Shown piece after piece: positions 31,994 through 40,398 of a DNA stretch of 40,448 bases; within the stretch, counting starts at the first letter, position 1, and every line of letters starts with the position of its first letter. The notes beneath the pieces were generated by a model. It searched no databases and was not told where the DNA came from. It saw nothing but the letters and a program-made list of their open reading frames with translations. The stretch spans positions 1 through 40,448 of the forward strand of contig CALVCF010000060.1 of assembly GCA_944325935.1 (NCBI GenBank). The letters are read 5' to 3'. This stretch comes from an uncultured Erysipelotrichaceae bacterium. GTDB lineage: Bacteria > Bacillota_I > Bacilli_A > Erysipelotrichales > Erysipelotrichaceae. A program made the translations under genes and the position numbers.

Positions 31994-32529
31994 TGAAATA
32001 TTTATTTAAGAATGCTGATATTGTGATCGATCAAAGGCGCCTTTTACATCGAGGTTCGCTTTTGATCGAAGACGATAAGATCCTTGATCACTTCTATGAT
32101 GGAAGAGAAGTGCTTGGCGCAAGATGTTTTGATCTTCATGGAAGTATCATTATGCCCTTACCTTTAAGCTCTAAAGATCCAGCTTATGTGCTTCATGATA
32201 GCTCGATCTTGGATGATGAACTTTTGGGAATGTTATTAAATGACAAAGCGATCTTTTTAAGAAAAGAACATATAAAAAAAGATCTATTGGAATTATTGCT
32301 GCGTTTAAAAGACTATCGAAAGCTCATCTATCTTGAAGAAGATTTGAGCCCCTTTATAGGCATGGAAGATATTATGTCGCCCCTCATCTTGGCCTCCATG
32401 ACCTCTTTGAATGCTCATAAGAAAAATGGTCTATATCGGGGCAGGATAGCGAGTTTTATTCTACTAGAAAAGAATTATCGACCTTTTGGTAAAGTTGTTA
32501 AAGGCCGCTTTGAAAGGATACTGTTATGA
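31993..32529 (+). CDS. Amidohydrolase-like protein without catalytic barrel, 178 aa
   Basis: The N-terminus reads MKYLFKNADIVIDQRRLLHR, then GSLLIEDDKILDHF and FDLHGSIIMP. This matches the beta-sandwich start of amidohydrolases such as N-acetylglucosamine-6-phosphate deacetylase. The C-terminus (MTSLNAHKKNGL, then GRIASFILLEKNY and KVVKGRF) matches the other half of the same sandwich. The barrel between them, about 250 residues in the family, is reduced to about 80 and has no HxH or other metal ligands. It is probably not an enzyme. It is translationally coupled to ppaC (1-bp overlap) and to the DUF1146 gene (4-bp overlap). Confidence 0.5.
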   Translation: MKYLFKNADIVIDQRRLLHRGSLLIEDDKILDHFYDGREVLGARCFDLHGSIIMPLPLSSKDPAYVLHDSSILDDELLGMLLNDKAIFLRKEHIKKDLLELLLRLKDYRKLIYLEEDLSPFIGMEDIMSPLILASMTSLNAHKKNGLYRGRIASFILLEKNYRPFGKVVKGRFERILL

Positions 32530-32726
32530 TGATATATGTGCGCGATCTCTTGATCTATTTTGTCTTTTTTGCCTTATCTTTGTATGCTTTAAGTGCAATT
32601 GATTTTGCCCGTTTTATGAAAAGGGGAAGGGTCAAGGAGATCCAGATCCTCTATATCTTACTATCAATGGCGCTAGCTTTTCTTGCCGGCAGTTTCCTGA
32701 TCGGTATCATCAGCAGGGGCTTTTAA
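32526..32726 (+). CDS. DUF1146 (YwzB-type) small membrane protein
   Basis: The 66-residue protein has two hydrophobic helices, LLIYFVFFALSLYALSAI and LLSMALAFLAGSFLIGII, around a basic loop FARFMKRGRVKEIQIL. This matches the DUF1146 family of Firmicutes, often found near ATP synthase or cell-wall genes. Function is unknown. It overlaps the previous gene by 4 bp and ends the operon that begins with the YrdC gene. Confidence 0.8.
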   Translation: MMIYVRDLLIYFVFFALSLYALSAIDFARFMKRGRVKEIQILYILLSMALAFLAGSFLIGIISRGF

Positions 32727-32739
32727 AACATTGACTCAT

Positions 32740-32762
32740 AAGGCTCAAACGGAGCTTTTTTA
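32740..32762 (+). terminator. Terminator after the DUF1146 gene
   Basis: AAGGCTC (32740-32746) pairs with GAGCTTT (32752-32758), with one G-T pair and a 5-nt loop, followed by more T's. Confidence 0.55.
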
Positions 32763-32813
32763 AAGTTTAGGGTAATGAAAACCAGTTTTTATGTCCTCAT
32801 TATCAAGATAGTG

Positions 32814-32844
32814 TATAATATTCATGAAATTTAGATTAAATTTC
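32814..32844 (+). promoter_or_regulatory. Promoter and leader inverted repeat of the teichoic acid cluster
   Basis: TATAAT (32814-32819) is the -10. GAAATTT (32826-32832) and AAATTTC (32838-32844) are perfect arms around AGATT, in the predicted leader. GGTAA at 32850 precedes the GTG start. This is the only promoter seen for the six tag genes. Confidence 0.5.
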
Positions 32845-32860
32845 GATCAGGTAAAGATAA

Positions 32861-33664
32861 GTGAAAAGTGTAATATATGTTATAAAGGAAAATCTCAGCA
32901 ATATCTATCGGATATTCTGTATTGCTAAATATGAATTATTGGCTGACATGCGCGATTCTAAATTCGGTCTTTTTTGGAATTTTGCCTCACCCGCCATTCA
33001 AGTCTTGACCTATTGGCTAGTGTTTGGCATCGGTATGCAAAGAAGGGGTTACGATGGAATACCCTATCTTCCTTGGGCAATAGTTGGTTTTGCAGCTTGG
33101 TGGTATATCTCACCATGCATCACCAGCGGCTGTAGCGCCATTTTTTCTAAACAGAATGTCATCACCAAGATGAAATTCCCGGTCAGCGTCTTGCCAGCCA
33201 CTGTCTGCGTCAAAGAGTTTTTTAATCATCTATGTATGATGGCGATTGCCATTGTAATGTTGTTTTTGTTTGGTTATTTTCCAAATATATATTGGTTAGG
33301 TCTAATTTATTATGCTTTCTGCGCTTTTATGTTTGTCGAAGCGCTTGCTTTACTGACCTCGGTCTTAACGATGATGTGGCGCGATGTCAAAAAGCTCGTT
33401 ACATCTTTGATGCGGATGCTGCTTTATTTATCGCCTGTTTTGTGGCCGGCGGCTTTCAGCGGTTATCCTTTTATGACCTTTATCATGAAGTTAAATCCAG
33501 TCTATTATATAGTCCAAGGATATCGCGATTCGATCTTCTTTAATAAGACTTTTCTAGATCATCCGGCAATGACGATCTATTTTTGGGTTGTTGTCGTTGT
33601 TTTGTTTTTCTTGGGTTCTAGTCTTATGTATCACTTTAAACATAAGATGGTCGATATGTTGTAG
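32861..33664 (+). CDS. tagG: Wall teichoic acid ABC exporter, permease subunit (TagG)
   Basis: The 267-residue protein starts with GTG. It has about six membrane helices and the ABC-2 features of TagG/TarG: FGLFWNFASPAIQVLTYWLV near the N-terminus, ISKQNVI-like SKQNVITKMKFPVSVLP, and LNPVYYIVQGYRDSI near the end. With TagH it exports completed teichoic acid across the membrane. It starts the tag cluster, eight bases before tagH. Confidence 0.93.
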   Translation: MKSVIYVIKENLSNIYRIFCIAKYELLADMRDSKFGLFWNFASPAIQVLTYWLVFGIGMQRRGYDGIPYLPWAIVGFAAWWYISPCITSGCSAIFSKQNVITKMKFPVSVLPATVCVKEFFNHLCMMAIAIVMLFLFGYFPNIYWLGLIYYAFCAFMFVEALALLTSVLTMMWRDVKKLVTSLMRMLLYLSPVLWPAAFSGYPFMTFIMKLNPVYYIVQGYRDSIFFNKTFLDHPAMTIYFWVVVVVLFFLGSSLMYHFKHKMVDML

Positions 33665-33672
33665 AGGTAAGT

Positions 33673-34482
33673 ATGTCAGATTATGTAGTTAAGCTCGATG
33701 GTGTATCTAAGATCTACACTTTAAAACAGAAAGATAAATCAAAAAAGAAGACTTATTTCTACGCCCTCAAGGACATTTCTTTTGAAGTGAAAAAGGGTGA
33801 CACTGTCGGGATCCTCGGAACTAATGGCTCAGGTAAATCGACTCTATCTTTATTACTGTCAGGAATCAGCGAATACGACGAAGGCACGATGGACATAAGA
33901 GGCGAACAGGCCCTTATCTCGATCAATACCGGTCTTAATATGCAGTTGACCGGTGAAGAAAACATTAATGTTAAAGGAGCGCTTTTAGGACTCAGTAAAA
34001 AGAAGATCCAAGAGATCAAGGATAAGGTCATCGATTTTGCCGAACTTGGCGATTTCTTATATCAACCAGTCAAGAAGTATTCAAGCGGTATGAAATCCAG
34101 GCTTGGTTTTTCCATTTCCTTAGCTCTAGACCCCGACATCATCATCGTCGATGAAGCTTTGTCGGTCGGTGATAAGGGTTTTGCCCAAAAATGTCTGAAT
34201 CATATGGCAAAGGTTCGTGATGAACAAAATAAGACGATTTTCTTTATTTCACACTCTTTAGGTCAAGTCAGAAATTTCTGCACGACCGGCATGTGGATCG
34301 AAGGTGGAAGGCTTAAAGAATTTGGTGAGATCAACGAGGTTTGTGATCACTACGCCGAATACGTCGATGGACTAAATGCCTTAGATGAAAAGACTAAAAA
34401 GGCAGCTCTAGATGAAAAGTTTAAGGAGAGAATTCTAGATAAAGCTCCCAGTAGAACTTTCTGGGACATGTTGATCAGATGA
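33673..34482 (+). CDS. tagH: Wall teichoic acid ABC exporter, ATPase subunit (TagH)
   Basis: The 269-residue protein has Walker A GTNGSGKS (about 48-55), signature YSSGMKSRLGF (about 135), and Walker B IIIVDEALS (about 156). The Q-loop and H-loop (FFISHSLGQ) are present. B. subtilis TagH has a long extracellular C-terminal extension that this protein lacks, as do TagH/TarH proteins of other Firmicutes. It drives TagG. FYALKDISFEVKKGDTVGIL is the typical start. Confidence 0.93.
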   Translation: MSDYVVKLDGVSKIYTLKQKDKSKKKTYFYALKDISFEVKKGDTVGILGTNGSGKSTLSLLLSGISEYDEGTMDIRGEQALISINTGLNMQLTGEENINVKGALLGLSKKKIQEIKDKVIDFAELGDFLYQPVKKYSSGMKSRLGFSISLALDPDIIIVDEALSVGDKGFAQKCLNHMAKVRDEQNKTIFFISHSLGQVRNFCTTGMWIEGGRLKEFGEINEVCDHYAEYVDGLNALDEKTKKAALDEKFKERILDKAPSRTFWDMLIR

Positions 34483-34492
34483 GGTAGAACAT

Positions 34493-34882
34493 ATGAAAAC
34501 AGTAATAACATACGGTACCTATGATTTGTTTCACATAGGGCACTTAAATCTGTTAAAAAGAGCCAAAGCTTTAGGAGATTATTTGATCGTTGCCGTATCG
34601 AGCGATGACTTCAATAAACAAAAGGGCAAAGTCTGCGAGATAAAAGATACAGATCGCATGGAGATCGTTAAAGCTATCCGCTATGTCGATAAAGTAATTC
34701 CTGAAACATCCTGGGACCAAAAGATCGATGATGTCAAAAAATATAACGTCGACGTTTTTGTCATGGGTGACGATTGGAAAGGCAAATTTGATTTTTTAAA
34801 GGACTATTGTGAAGTAGTATATCTTCCAAGGACAGAAGGCATCAGTACAACTATGCTTAAAGAGGAAATCGGTAATAAATAG
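34493..34882 (+). CDS. tagD: Glycerol-3-phosphate cytidylyltransferase
   Basis: The 129-residue protein has the full catalytic pattern of TagD: GTYDLFHIGH (8-17) and RTEGISTT near 113. It makes CDP-glycerol from CTP and glycerol 3-phosphate, the donor for the polymerases downstream. Its stop codon overlaps the ribosome site of the next gene. Confidence 0.95.
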   Translation: MKTVITYGTYDLFHIGHLNLLKRAKALGDYLIVAVSSDDFNKQKGKVCEIKDTDRMEIVKAIRYVDKVIPETSWDQKIDDVKKYNVDVFVMGDDWKGKFDFLKDYCEVVYLPRTEGISTTMLKEEIGNK

Positions 34883-34893
34883 GAGGGATTAAA

Positions 34894-37311
34894 TTGAATA
34901 TCTTAAAACAGTTGCCAAAATTATTACCAAATAGTCCGTATATGAATCGTATTGCGTATTATCGCTACTATAAAAAAATGGAAGTAGACGAAAATGTTAT
35001 CCTTTTAGAGTCACAACACGGGGATAACTTAAATGGCAATATTTTTTATTTGCTTAAAGAGCTAAATAAGAATAATTATGGTCTTAAAGTTTATGTCGTT
35101 GTTAAGGAGAATAAGATAGATAGTTTTTCTTTGTTGCTTAATGAGTATGGGATCAACAATTTTGAATTTGTCAAAATGTTTTCAAAAAAATATTACAGAT
35201 TATGTGCCAGTGCGAAGTATTTGGTTAATGACACTAGTTTTTTACCATTTTTCATAAAGAAGAAAGGACAAGTATGTTTAAATACGTGGCACGGTACACC
35301 TTTTAAAACGTTAGGGCGAAGTGATAATACTGACTATTATAATTTAGGCAATGTGCAGAGAAATTTCATTTTTTCTGATTATTTGCTTTATCCAAATGAA
35401 TATACAAAAAAGCGTATGGTCGAAGATTATATGTTAGAAAATACAGCCGAGTCAGAGATAGTTCTTTCTGGATATCCAAGAAATTCGGTCTTTTTTACAG
35501 ATAATAATAGCTCAAAGCAAAAAATCAAGACTTTTATGGCGCAAAAGAAAGGTGTCAATATCGATAATAAAAAGCTGATAGCTTATATGCCTACATGGCG
35601 CGGCAATTTAAGCAACAAGGACGAAGATCAAGAGGATATAACATATAGCATATTGCGCGAAATAGATCGCAAGTTAAGCGATGATCAAATAATGTTTGTT
35701 AATTTGCATCCTTTTGTTGCGGACAGTATCAATTATGATGATTTTAAGCATATCTATCCTTTTGTACAAGGAATAGAAACATATGATTTTTTAAATACCT
35801 GCGACATACTTGTCACCGATTATTCAAGTGTTTTCTTCGATTTTGCCATTACAAAAAAGAAGATCGTCCTGTTTGCATATGACGAGGAAGAATATTTTAG
35901 AGACCGAGGAGTCTATTTTTCATTCAAAGATCTGCCATTTACAATGTGCAAAACGGTCGATGAATTGATGAAAGAGTTGTCTTTGCCCAAGAATTATGAT
36001 GATGCTCAGTTCATTCAACAGTTTTGTCCCCTCGATAGCATAGATGTGTCTAGAAAACTGCTAGATCTATTTATTCAAGGCAAAAAGTCAGATCTGCAAA
36101 TAGAAAAAATGAAAGATAACGGCAAAAAGAAAGTATTGATTTATGTTGGAAATCTTGCCAAGAATGGGATAACCTCTGCTGTTATGAGCCTTTTAAGAAA
36201 TGTGGATCTAGATAAATATAATTACTACATTACTTTTTCAGCACGTCGCATAGAGGGCAATGAAGCTGTAATTAAAAACTTAGATAAAAGAATAAAATAT
36301 ATACCTTTAAGTGGGAAGATGAATGCAACGCTATGGCAGAAATTCGTTTTAAAAGCTTATCGCCGAATGAAGCTTCCCCAATCAACGCTGGAAAACATGT
36401 TTGATGAACTCTATCTCCATGAAATAAGAAGATGTTATTATAATGTGTATTTTGACAATGTTGTACAATACAACGGCTATGAGTACAAAAGGCAATTGAT
36501 GTTTGGACGTTTCAGAGGAAACAAGATCATCTTTGTTCACAACGATATGTTGGGCGAAACCAATACCAAAAATAATCAACACCTTCCAACAATCAGATAT
36601 GCATATAGTCATTATAATAAAGTAGCTATCGTTTCAGAGGATATCCGAAATTCCACCGTCAAAATCTCAGGCAATCCTGACAATATATATCTTGTTGAGA
36701 ATACAATTGATTACAAAGGCATTCAAACAAAGGCTAAATTAGATGTGACGTTTGATGATGATACAGAATCTACTATTGCGTTAGATGATCTTAAAGTCAT
36801 TCTATCATCGCCAAATAAAAAATTTATAACGGTGGGCCGTTTTTCGCCGGAAAAAGGTCATCGACGCCTAATTGATTCTTTTTATAGACTTTGGCAAGAA
36901 CATAAGGATATTTATTTAATAATTGTCGGCGGGCTAGGTGTTAAGTATCAAGAAACGCTTGAATATGCTAAGAATCTGCCATGCAAAGACCACATTGTTT
37001 TGATCAAATCTCTATCTAATCCATATACAGTATTGTCACGTTGCGATTACTTTGTATTATCTTCTTTCTATGAAGGTTTAGGCCTTGTTCTTTTGGAGGC
37101 TAATATAGTAGGTCTTCCTATTATGTCGACTGATATAACTGGGCCAAGAAATTTCATGCTAAAAAATGGCGGATATCTTTGCGAGAATAGCGATGAAGGT
37201 ATTTATGATGGAATGGCAAAAATGCTAAAAGGCGAAATTAAGCCAATCAGCATAAACTATGAAGACTACAATAAAAAAGCGGTCGAGGAGTTTGAGTCTA
37301 TATTGAATTAG
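34894..37311 (+). CDS. Two-domain enzyme: CDP-glycerol glycerophosphotransferase fused to a GT4 glycosyltransferase
   Basis: The 805-residue protein starts with TTG, 7 bases after a perfect AGGAGG. Residues 1-400 are a Glyphos_transf domain of the TagB/TagF family with NTWHGTPFK (about 130-138), NLHPFVADS and VTDYSSVFFDF (about 307). After a linker at about 410, KKKVLIYVGNLAKNGITS starts a GT-B glycosyltransferase of the GT4 type, with FITVGRFSPEKGHRRL and VLSSFYEGLGLVLLEA (about 719-734). The first half would add or polymerise glycerol phosphate; the second would add a sugar to the polymer or to its linkage unit. Such fusions couple polymer growth and decoration. No other enzyme of this cluster is fused. 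Confidence 0.85.
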   Translation: MNILKQLPKLLPNSPYMNRIAYYRYYKKMEVDENVILLESQHGDNLNGNIFYLLKELNKNNYGLKVYVVVKENKIDSFSLLLNEYGINNFEFVKMFSKKYYRLCASAKYLVNDTSFLPFFIKKKGQVCLNTWHGTPFKTLGRSDNTDYYNLGNVQRNFIFSDYLLYPNEYTKKRMVEDYMLENTAESEIVLSGYPRNSVFFTDNNSSKQKIKTFMAQKKGVNIDNKKLIAYMPTWRGNLSNKDEDQEDITYSILREIDRKLSDDQIMFVNLHPFVADSINYDDFKHIYPFVQGIETYDFLNTCDILVTDYSSVFFDFAITKKKIVLFAYDEEEYFRDRGVYFSFKDLPFTMCKTVDELMKELSLPKNYDDAQFIQQFCPLDSIDVSRKLLDLFIQGKKSDLQIEKMKDNGKKKVLIYVGNLAKNGITSAVMSLLRNVDLDKYNYYITFSARRIEGNEAVIKNLDKRIKYIPLSGKMNATLWQKFVLKAYRRMKLPQSTLENMFDELYLHEIRRCYYNVYFDNVVQYNGYEYKRQLMFGRFRGNKIIFVHNDMLGETNTKNNQHLPTIRYAYSHYNKVAIVSEDIRNSTVKISGNPDNIYLVENTIDYKGIQTKAKLDVTFDDDTESTIALDDLKVILSSPNKKFITVGRFSPEKGHRRLIDSFYRLWQEHKDIYLIIVGGLGVKYQETLEYAKNLPCKDHIVLIKSLSNPYTVLSRCDYFVLSSFYEGLGLVLLEANIVGLPIMSTDITGPRNFMLKNGGYLCENSDEGIYDGMAKMLKGEIKPISINYEDYNKKAVEEFESILN

Positions 37312-37327
37312 TGTGGTGTAAGGCTTA

Positions 37328-38533
37328 ATGAATGTGAATATTAAGGGAATAATTAAAAATACAGCTAGTAAACTCATTGAAATAGCGTATAAGGCAGTCT
37401 ATCGTTTTATCGGGATCGATGATAAGACAGTTTTATTTATCGCTTTTCATGGCAAAGGCTATTCTGATTCGCCTAAGGCGATCTATGAAGAGATGCTTAA
37501 AGACGAACGCTTTAAAAATTATAAATTTATCTGGGCGATTAAGAACCATAAGAAAAAAGATATAAAAATCGAAGGCGCTAAGATTGTTGAATATTTAAGT
37601 ATCCCCTACTTTTATTACCTGTCGAAAGCTAAATATTGGATCTTTAATTGTAAGATGCCGGCTTATATCATTAAAAAAGACGAACAGATCTATTTGCAGA
37701 CCTGGCATGGAACTCCTTTAAAAAGACTGGGGCATGATATCCATGTCGATGAAAAGACCACTTTCTACCGCTCTAAGGTCGATGCAAAGACAATGTATGA
37801 ATCATATGATATTGATGTCGCACGCTATAACTACATGATCTCGCCTAACCCTTTTTGTACCAAAGTATTTCAATCGGCTTTTGGCATTGACAGAGAGCGC
37901 TTGATCGAAACCGGCTATCCACGCAACGATATCATGGTCAATGCGAGTGAAAAAGACAAGCTTGAAATCAAGAAAAGTCTCGGGATTCCTTTAGATAAAA
38001 AAGTCATTTTATATGCACCCACTTGGCGTGATAATCAATATGTAAATCGCGGTTATACATTCAAGTTAGAAGTTGATTTCCATAAATGGTACGATTACCT
38101 GGGCAATGATTATGTCGTTTTATTTAAACCGCATTATTTAATAATCAATCACTACCAAAATGATGATAGTTTAAAAGGATTTCTATTCAATATAGATGCT
38201 AAAGAGGACATTGCCCCGCTTTATTTGATAACTGATATTTTGGTCACGGATTACTCAAGCGTATTCTTTGATTTTAGCGTCATGAAAAAACCAATGTATT
38301 TCTATATGTATGATCTTGATGATTATCGCGATGAACTAAGAGGTTTTTATATCGATATCTATAAAGATCTGCCAGGAAAAGTCTACGAGGATGAAGGAAC
38401 GCTTTTAACGGAGATTCTGCATGGTGTATATGACGGCGAGCGATTAAAGGCATTTAATAACTATTTTAATAAATTTGACGATGGTAAGGCATCAAGGCGT
38501 GTTATCGACATTGTGTTTGGAGAAGGGCAATGA
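37328..38533 (+). CDS. CDP-glycerol glycerophosphotransferase family protein (TagF/TagB-like)
   Basis: The 401-residue protein has the family signatures QTWHGTPLKRLG (about 124), FKPHYLI and VTDYSSVFFDF (about 305). It transfers glycerol phosphate from CDP-glycerol to teichoic acid intermediates at the membrane. Its length matches the single-domain (TagB-sized) enzymes, so it may be a priming or polymerising enzyme. It overlaps the next gene by 4 bp. Confidence 0.9.
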   Translation: MNVNIKGIIKNTASKLIEIAYKAVYRFIGIDDKTVLFIAFHGKGYSDSPKAIYEEMLKDERFKNYKFIWAIKNHKKKDIKIEGAKIVEYLSIPYFYYLSKAKYWIFNCKMPAYIIKKDEQIYLQTWHGTPLKRLGHDIHVDEKTTFYRSKVDAKTMYESYDIDVARYNYMISPNPFCTKVFQSAFGIDRERLIETGYPRNDIMVNASEKDKLEIKKSLGIPLDKKVILYAPTWRDNQYVNRGYTFKLEVDFHKWYDYLGNDYVVLFKPHYLIINHYQNDDSLKGFLFNIDAKEDIAPLYLITDILVTDYSSVFFDFSVMKKPMYFYMYDLDDYRDELRGFYIDIYKDLPGKVYEDEGTLLTEILHGVYDGERLKAFNNYFNKFDDGKASRRVIDIVFGEGQ

Positions 38534-39618
38534 AGTTAAAACAATTGGTCTTAGATATTGTACTTCGCATCTGCAATTTTTTTGTTGGATTTATGAAGAT
38601 CGATCCCAAAAAGATCGCTTTTGTGTCGCTTGAAAGTACAGAGCTTGAGAGCGATATGAAGATGATCTACGATGAACTGAAAAAGCGAGACTATAAATTG
38701 GTCAGTGTTTTGACCTCCTTTAAAAACAATGGCCTTTTGATGAATTTCTTATATTTTTTAAATACGATCAAACAGATCTTTGTGATCAATACATCTAAAC
38801 TTGTGATCATTAGTGACAACAACTATGTCATTTCCAAGTTTAAAAGAGAAGGGGTGACAGTCTTAGAGATCTGGCATGCATCGGGAGCTATTAAAAAGTT
38901 CGGCAATGCGATCAAAAGGGCCTACCCGATCCAAAACTATGACTATGTCATCGCAAATGGAACATATTGGAGGAAGCCTTATGCTTTAGCTTTTGGAGTC
39001 AGGGAAGAAGATGTTATTATTACCGGTATGCCAAGGCTTGATGAGCTTTTTGATAAAGAAAGACTGAAAGAGGATAAAAAGAAATTACTGAATAAATACG
39101 AAGTTTTAAAAGATAAGAAAGTCATTTTATATGCCCCGACCTTCAGAGGCAATGTCTTAGATGGCATTACAAATATAAAAATCGATTTAGAAAAACTTTT
39201 GAATCATCTAGGCGATGGTTATGCCATTGTATATAAGCTTCATCCTTTGCAGAAGAATGATTACCAAGGCAATAGTGAGCTGATCATCAATGCCAGCAGA
39301 GAGAACCTCTATGATCTATTTGCCCTCAGTGATCTTTTGGTTAGTGATTTTTCGTCTATTATTTTGGACTACAGTCTATTAGACAAAGCGATCTTTTACT
39401 ATGTCCCAGATCTTGACAACTATTTAAAAGACCGCGGCTGTTTTATTGATTATCAGAATGAAATGAAAGGTTTCATGGCGAAAGAAGAAGGGGAATTAGC
39501 TGATTTGATATTGAATCACCCCCGCACTAATGAAGTTTATCTGCGAAATAAATTCTTAGATCATCGCGACGGTCAAAACCTAAGAAGAGTTGTCAATTTA
39601 ATTGAAGATATCATGTAG
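38530..39618 (+). CDS. CDP-glycerol glycerophosphotransferase family protein (TagB-like)
   Basis: The 362-residue protein belongs to the same family but is shorter and more divergent. It has EIWHASGAIKKFG (about 113) for the WHG(T/S) motif, KLHPLQK and VSDFSSIILDY (about 270). Its N-terminus has an amphipathic, likely membrane-associated helix. A primer (TagB) role is possible. The three enzymes in series suggest linkage priming plus polymerisation. The gene ends the tag operon. Confidence 0.87.
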   Translation: MKLKQLVLDIVLRICNFFVGFMKIDPKKIAFVSLESTELESDMKMIYDELKKRDYKLVSVLTSFKNNGLLMNFLYFLNTIKQIFVINTSKLVIISDNNYVISKFKREGVTVLEIWHASGAIKKFGNAIKRAYPIQNYDYVIANGTYWRKPYALAFGVREEDVIITGMPRLDELFDKERLKEDKKKLLNKYEVLKDKKVILYAPTFRGNVLDGITNIKIDLEKLLNHLGDGYAIVYKLHPLQKNDYQGNSELIINASRENLYDLFALSDLLVSDFSSIILDYSLLDKAIFYYVPDLDNYLKDRGCFIDYQNEMKGFMAKEEGELADLILNHPRTNEVYLRNKFLDHRDGQNLRRVVNLIEDIM

Positions 39619-39619
39619 A

Positions 39620-39865
39620 TAAGCTGCATGTCACTAGCGTTAAATACGCTAATTAAATCACCATCAGGGGTAATAAAAAACCACTCATTCCATCATCGGG
39701 TAAATAATTCTTGCAATATTTATAACCGATTTCATGTTCATCAGTGGTTTCTATATCGTGTAAATCTACTAATTCACCATTTTCCGGTGTTAGCCTAGCG
39801 ATTTTCAAATATATCTCTGAATGTTTGGCCATCAACGTTGGAATAAAATTTGAAGTCTCCAGTAT
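39620..39865 (-). pseudogene. Frameshifted remnant downstream of the small protein gene
   Basis: On the minus strand, pieces in three frames read in order: GDFKFYSNVDGQTFRDIF; LKIARLTPENGELVDLHD through GYKYCKNYLPDDGMSG; and FFITPDGDLISVFNASDMQL. Similar pieces (FTNADGQTIGDI, VDLHD) follow the decayed relative at 12.8-13.2 kb. At least two frameshifts separate them. The family is unknown. Confidence 0.55.
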
Positions 39866-39868
39866 CGC

Positions 39869-40045
39869 TTAATAACCCATAAGCATTGCCGTTGCTGTTA
39901 GCTCTATATTCCAGTTCTCTTCTAAGAACGTCGGAAAGTCTATGTCGTAGTTCTTCATCAACTCGTTCGTGCGTTTTGAACCAATCGTCTCGTTTAGATA
40001 GTTCTCTACCGATTTCTTGTACTCTTCTAAAGTCATCTGTTCCAT
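39869..40045 (-). CDS. Conserved-looking small protein, 58 aa
   Basis: The ATG at 40045 has a good ribosome site (GAGGTAAATT). The protein begins MEQMTLEEYKKSV and ends DFPTFLEENWNIELTATAML with MGY. The pattern Asp-Phe...Phe-Leu...Trp...Ala-Thr-Ala-Met...Gly-Tyr is also kept in the decayed relative at 13 kb (DDFQE, LNENWAP, STAIAM), which supports that it is a real gene. Small proteins with such tails occur in other Firmicutes, but I know no function. A mobile or toxin/antitoxin-type role is possible because both copies are next to decayed partners. Confidence 0.6.
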   Translation of the reverse strand: MEQMTLEEYKKSVENYLNETIGSKRTNELMKNYDIDFPTFLEENWNIELTATAMLMGY

Positions 40046-40148
40046 AATTTACCTCTGTATTTGTATTAGCATTTTTCGATCAGGATCCAACTTCGGATCC
40101 ATCGAGAAATATCTAGATTAATAATTCAGCAGGTAATTATTAAAACGC

Positions 40149-40183
40149 AAAAGGGCTTTTGATGCATTTCTAAGCCCTTTTTT
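40149..40183. terminator. Bidirectional terminator
   Basis: AAAAGGGCTT (40149-40158) pairs perfectly with AAGCCCTTTT (40172-40181), followed by more T's; the A-run on the left serves the minus strand. It separates the small minus-strand gene region from the peptide gene at the right edge. Confidence 0.75.
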
Positions 40184-40242
40184 CACTGGAAATAAAATAT
40201 TCGTTAAGCTTTTGTTAAAACAGGTCTGTCATCTTTGTTTGG

Positions 40243-40251
40243 TGGTAAACT
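40243..40251 (+). promoter_or_regulatory. Extended -10 element 6 nt before an ATG
   Basis: TGGTAAACT is a weaker extended -10 (hexamer TAAACT), six bases before the ATG at 40258. The spacing equals that at 4445, 8195, 13398 and 28516. Confidence 0.35.
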
Positions 40252-40257
40252 TAGGGC

Positions 40258-40398
40258 ATGAAGATAGATAAAATTTTAAGTCTGATCCTTTTAGTGGTGA
40301 TCTTACTAAGCTTGTATTTTGAAAATGATCTTCTTTTGATTATGGCGGCTATACTGACAGCTATTTTGGTCATTCTTACTTTTGGTAAAAAAGAGTGA
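40258..40398 (+). CDS. Small membrane peptide, 46 aa
   Basis: The ATG opens 46 codons: MKIDKILSLILLVVILLSLY, then FENDLLLIMAAILTAILVIL and TFGKKE. Two hydrophobic helices with a short acidic turn and basic ends suggest a hairpin in the membrane. It lies behind a strong terminator with its own possible promoter. AGGG near the ATG is too close to be a good ribosome site. Family unknown. Confidence 0.5.
   Translation: MKIDKILSLILLVVILLSLYFENDLLLIMAAILTAILVILTFGKKE

Noticed and set aside
39650-40040. A second long minus-strand frame overlapping the 58-aa gene (EIGRELSKRDDWFKTHERVD...)
   Set aside because: It has no start codon. At 13 kb it is the 58-aa frame, not this one, that keeps the diagnostic DDF, ENW and TA-AM residues.
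40060-40110. GGATCC...GGATCC inverted repeat
   Set aside because: GGATCC is itself a palindrome, and the flanking arms do not pair well.
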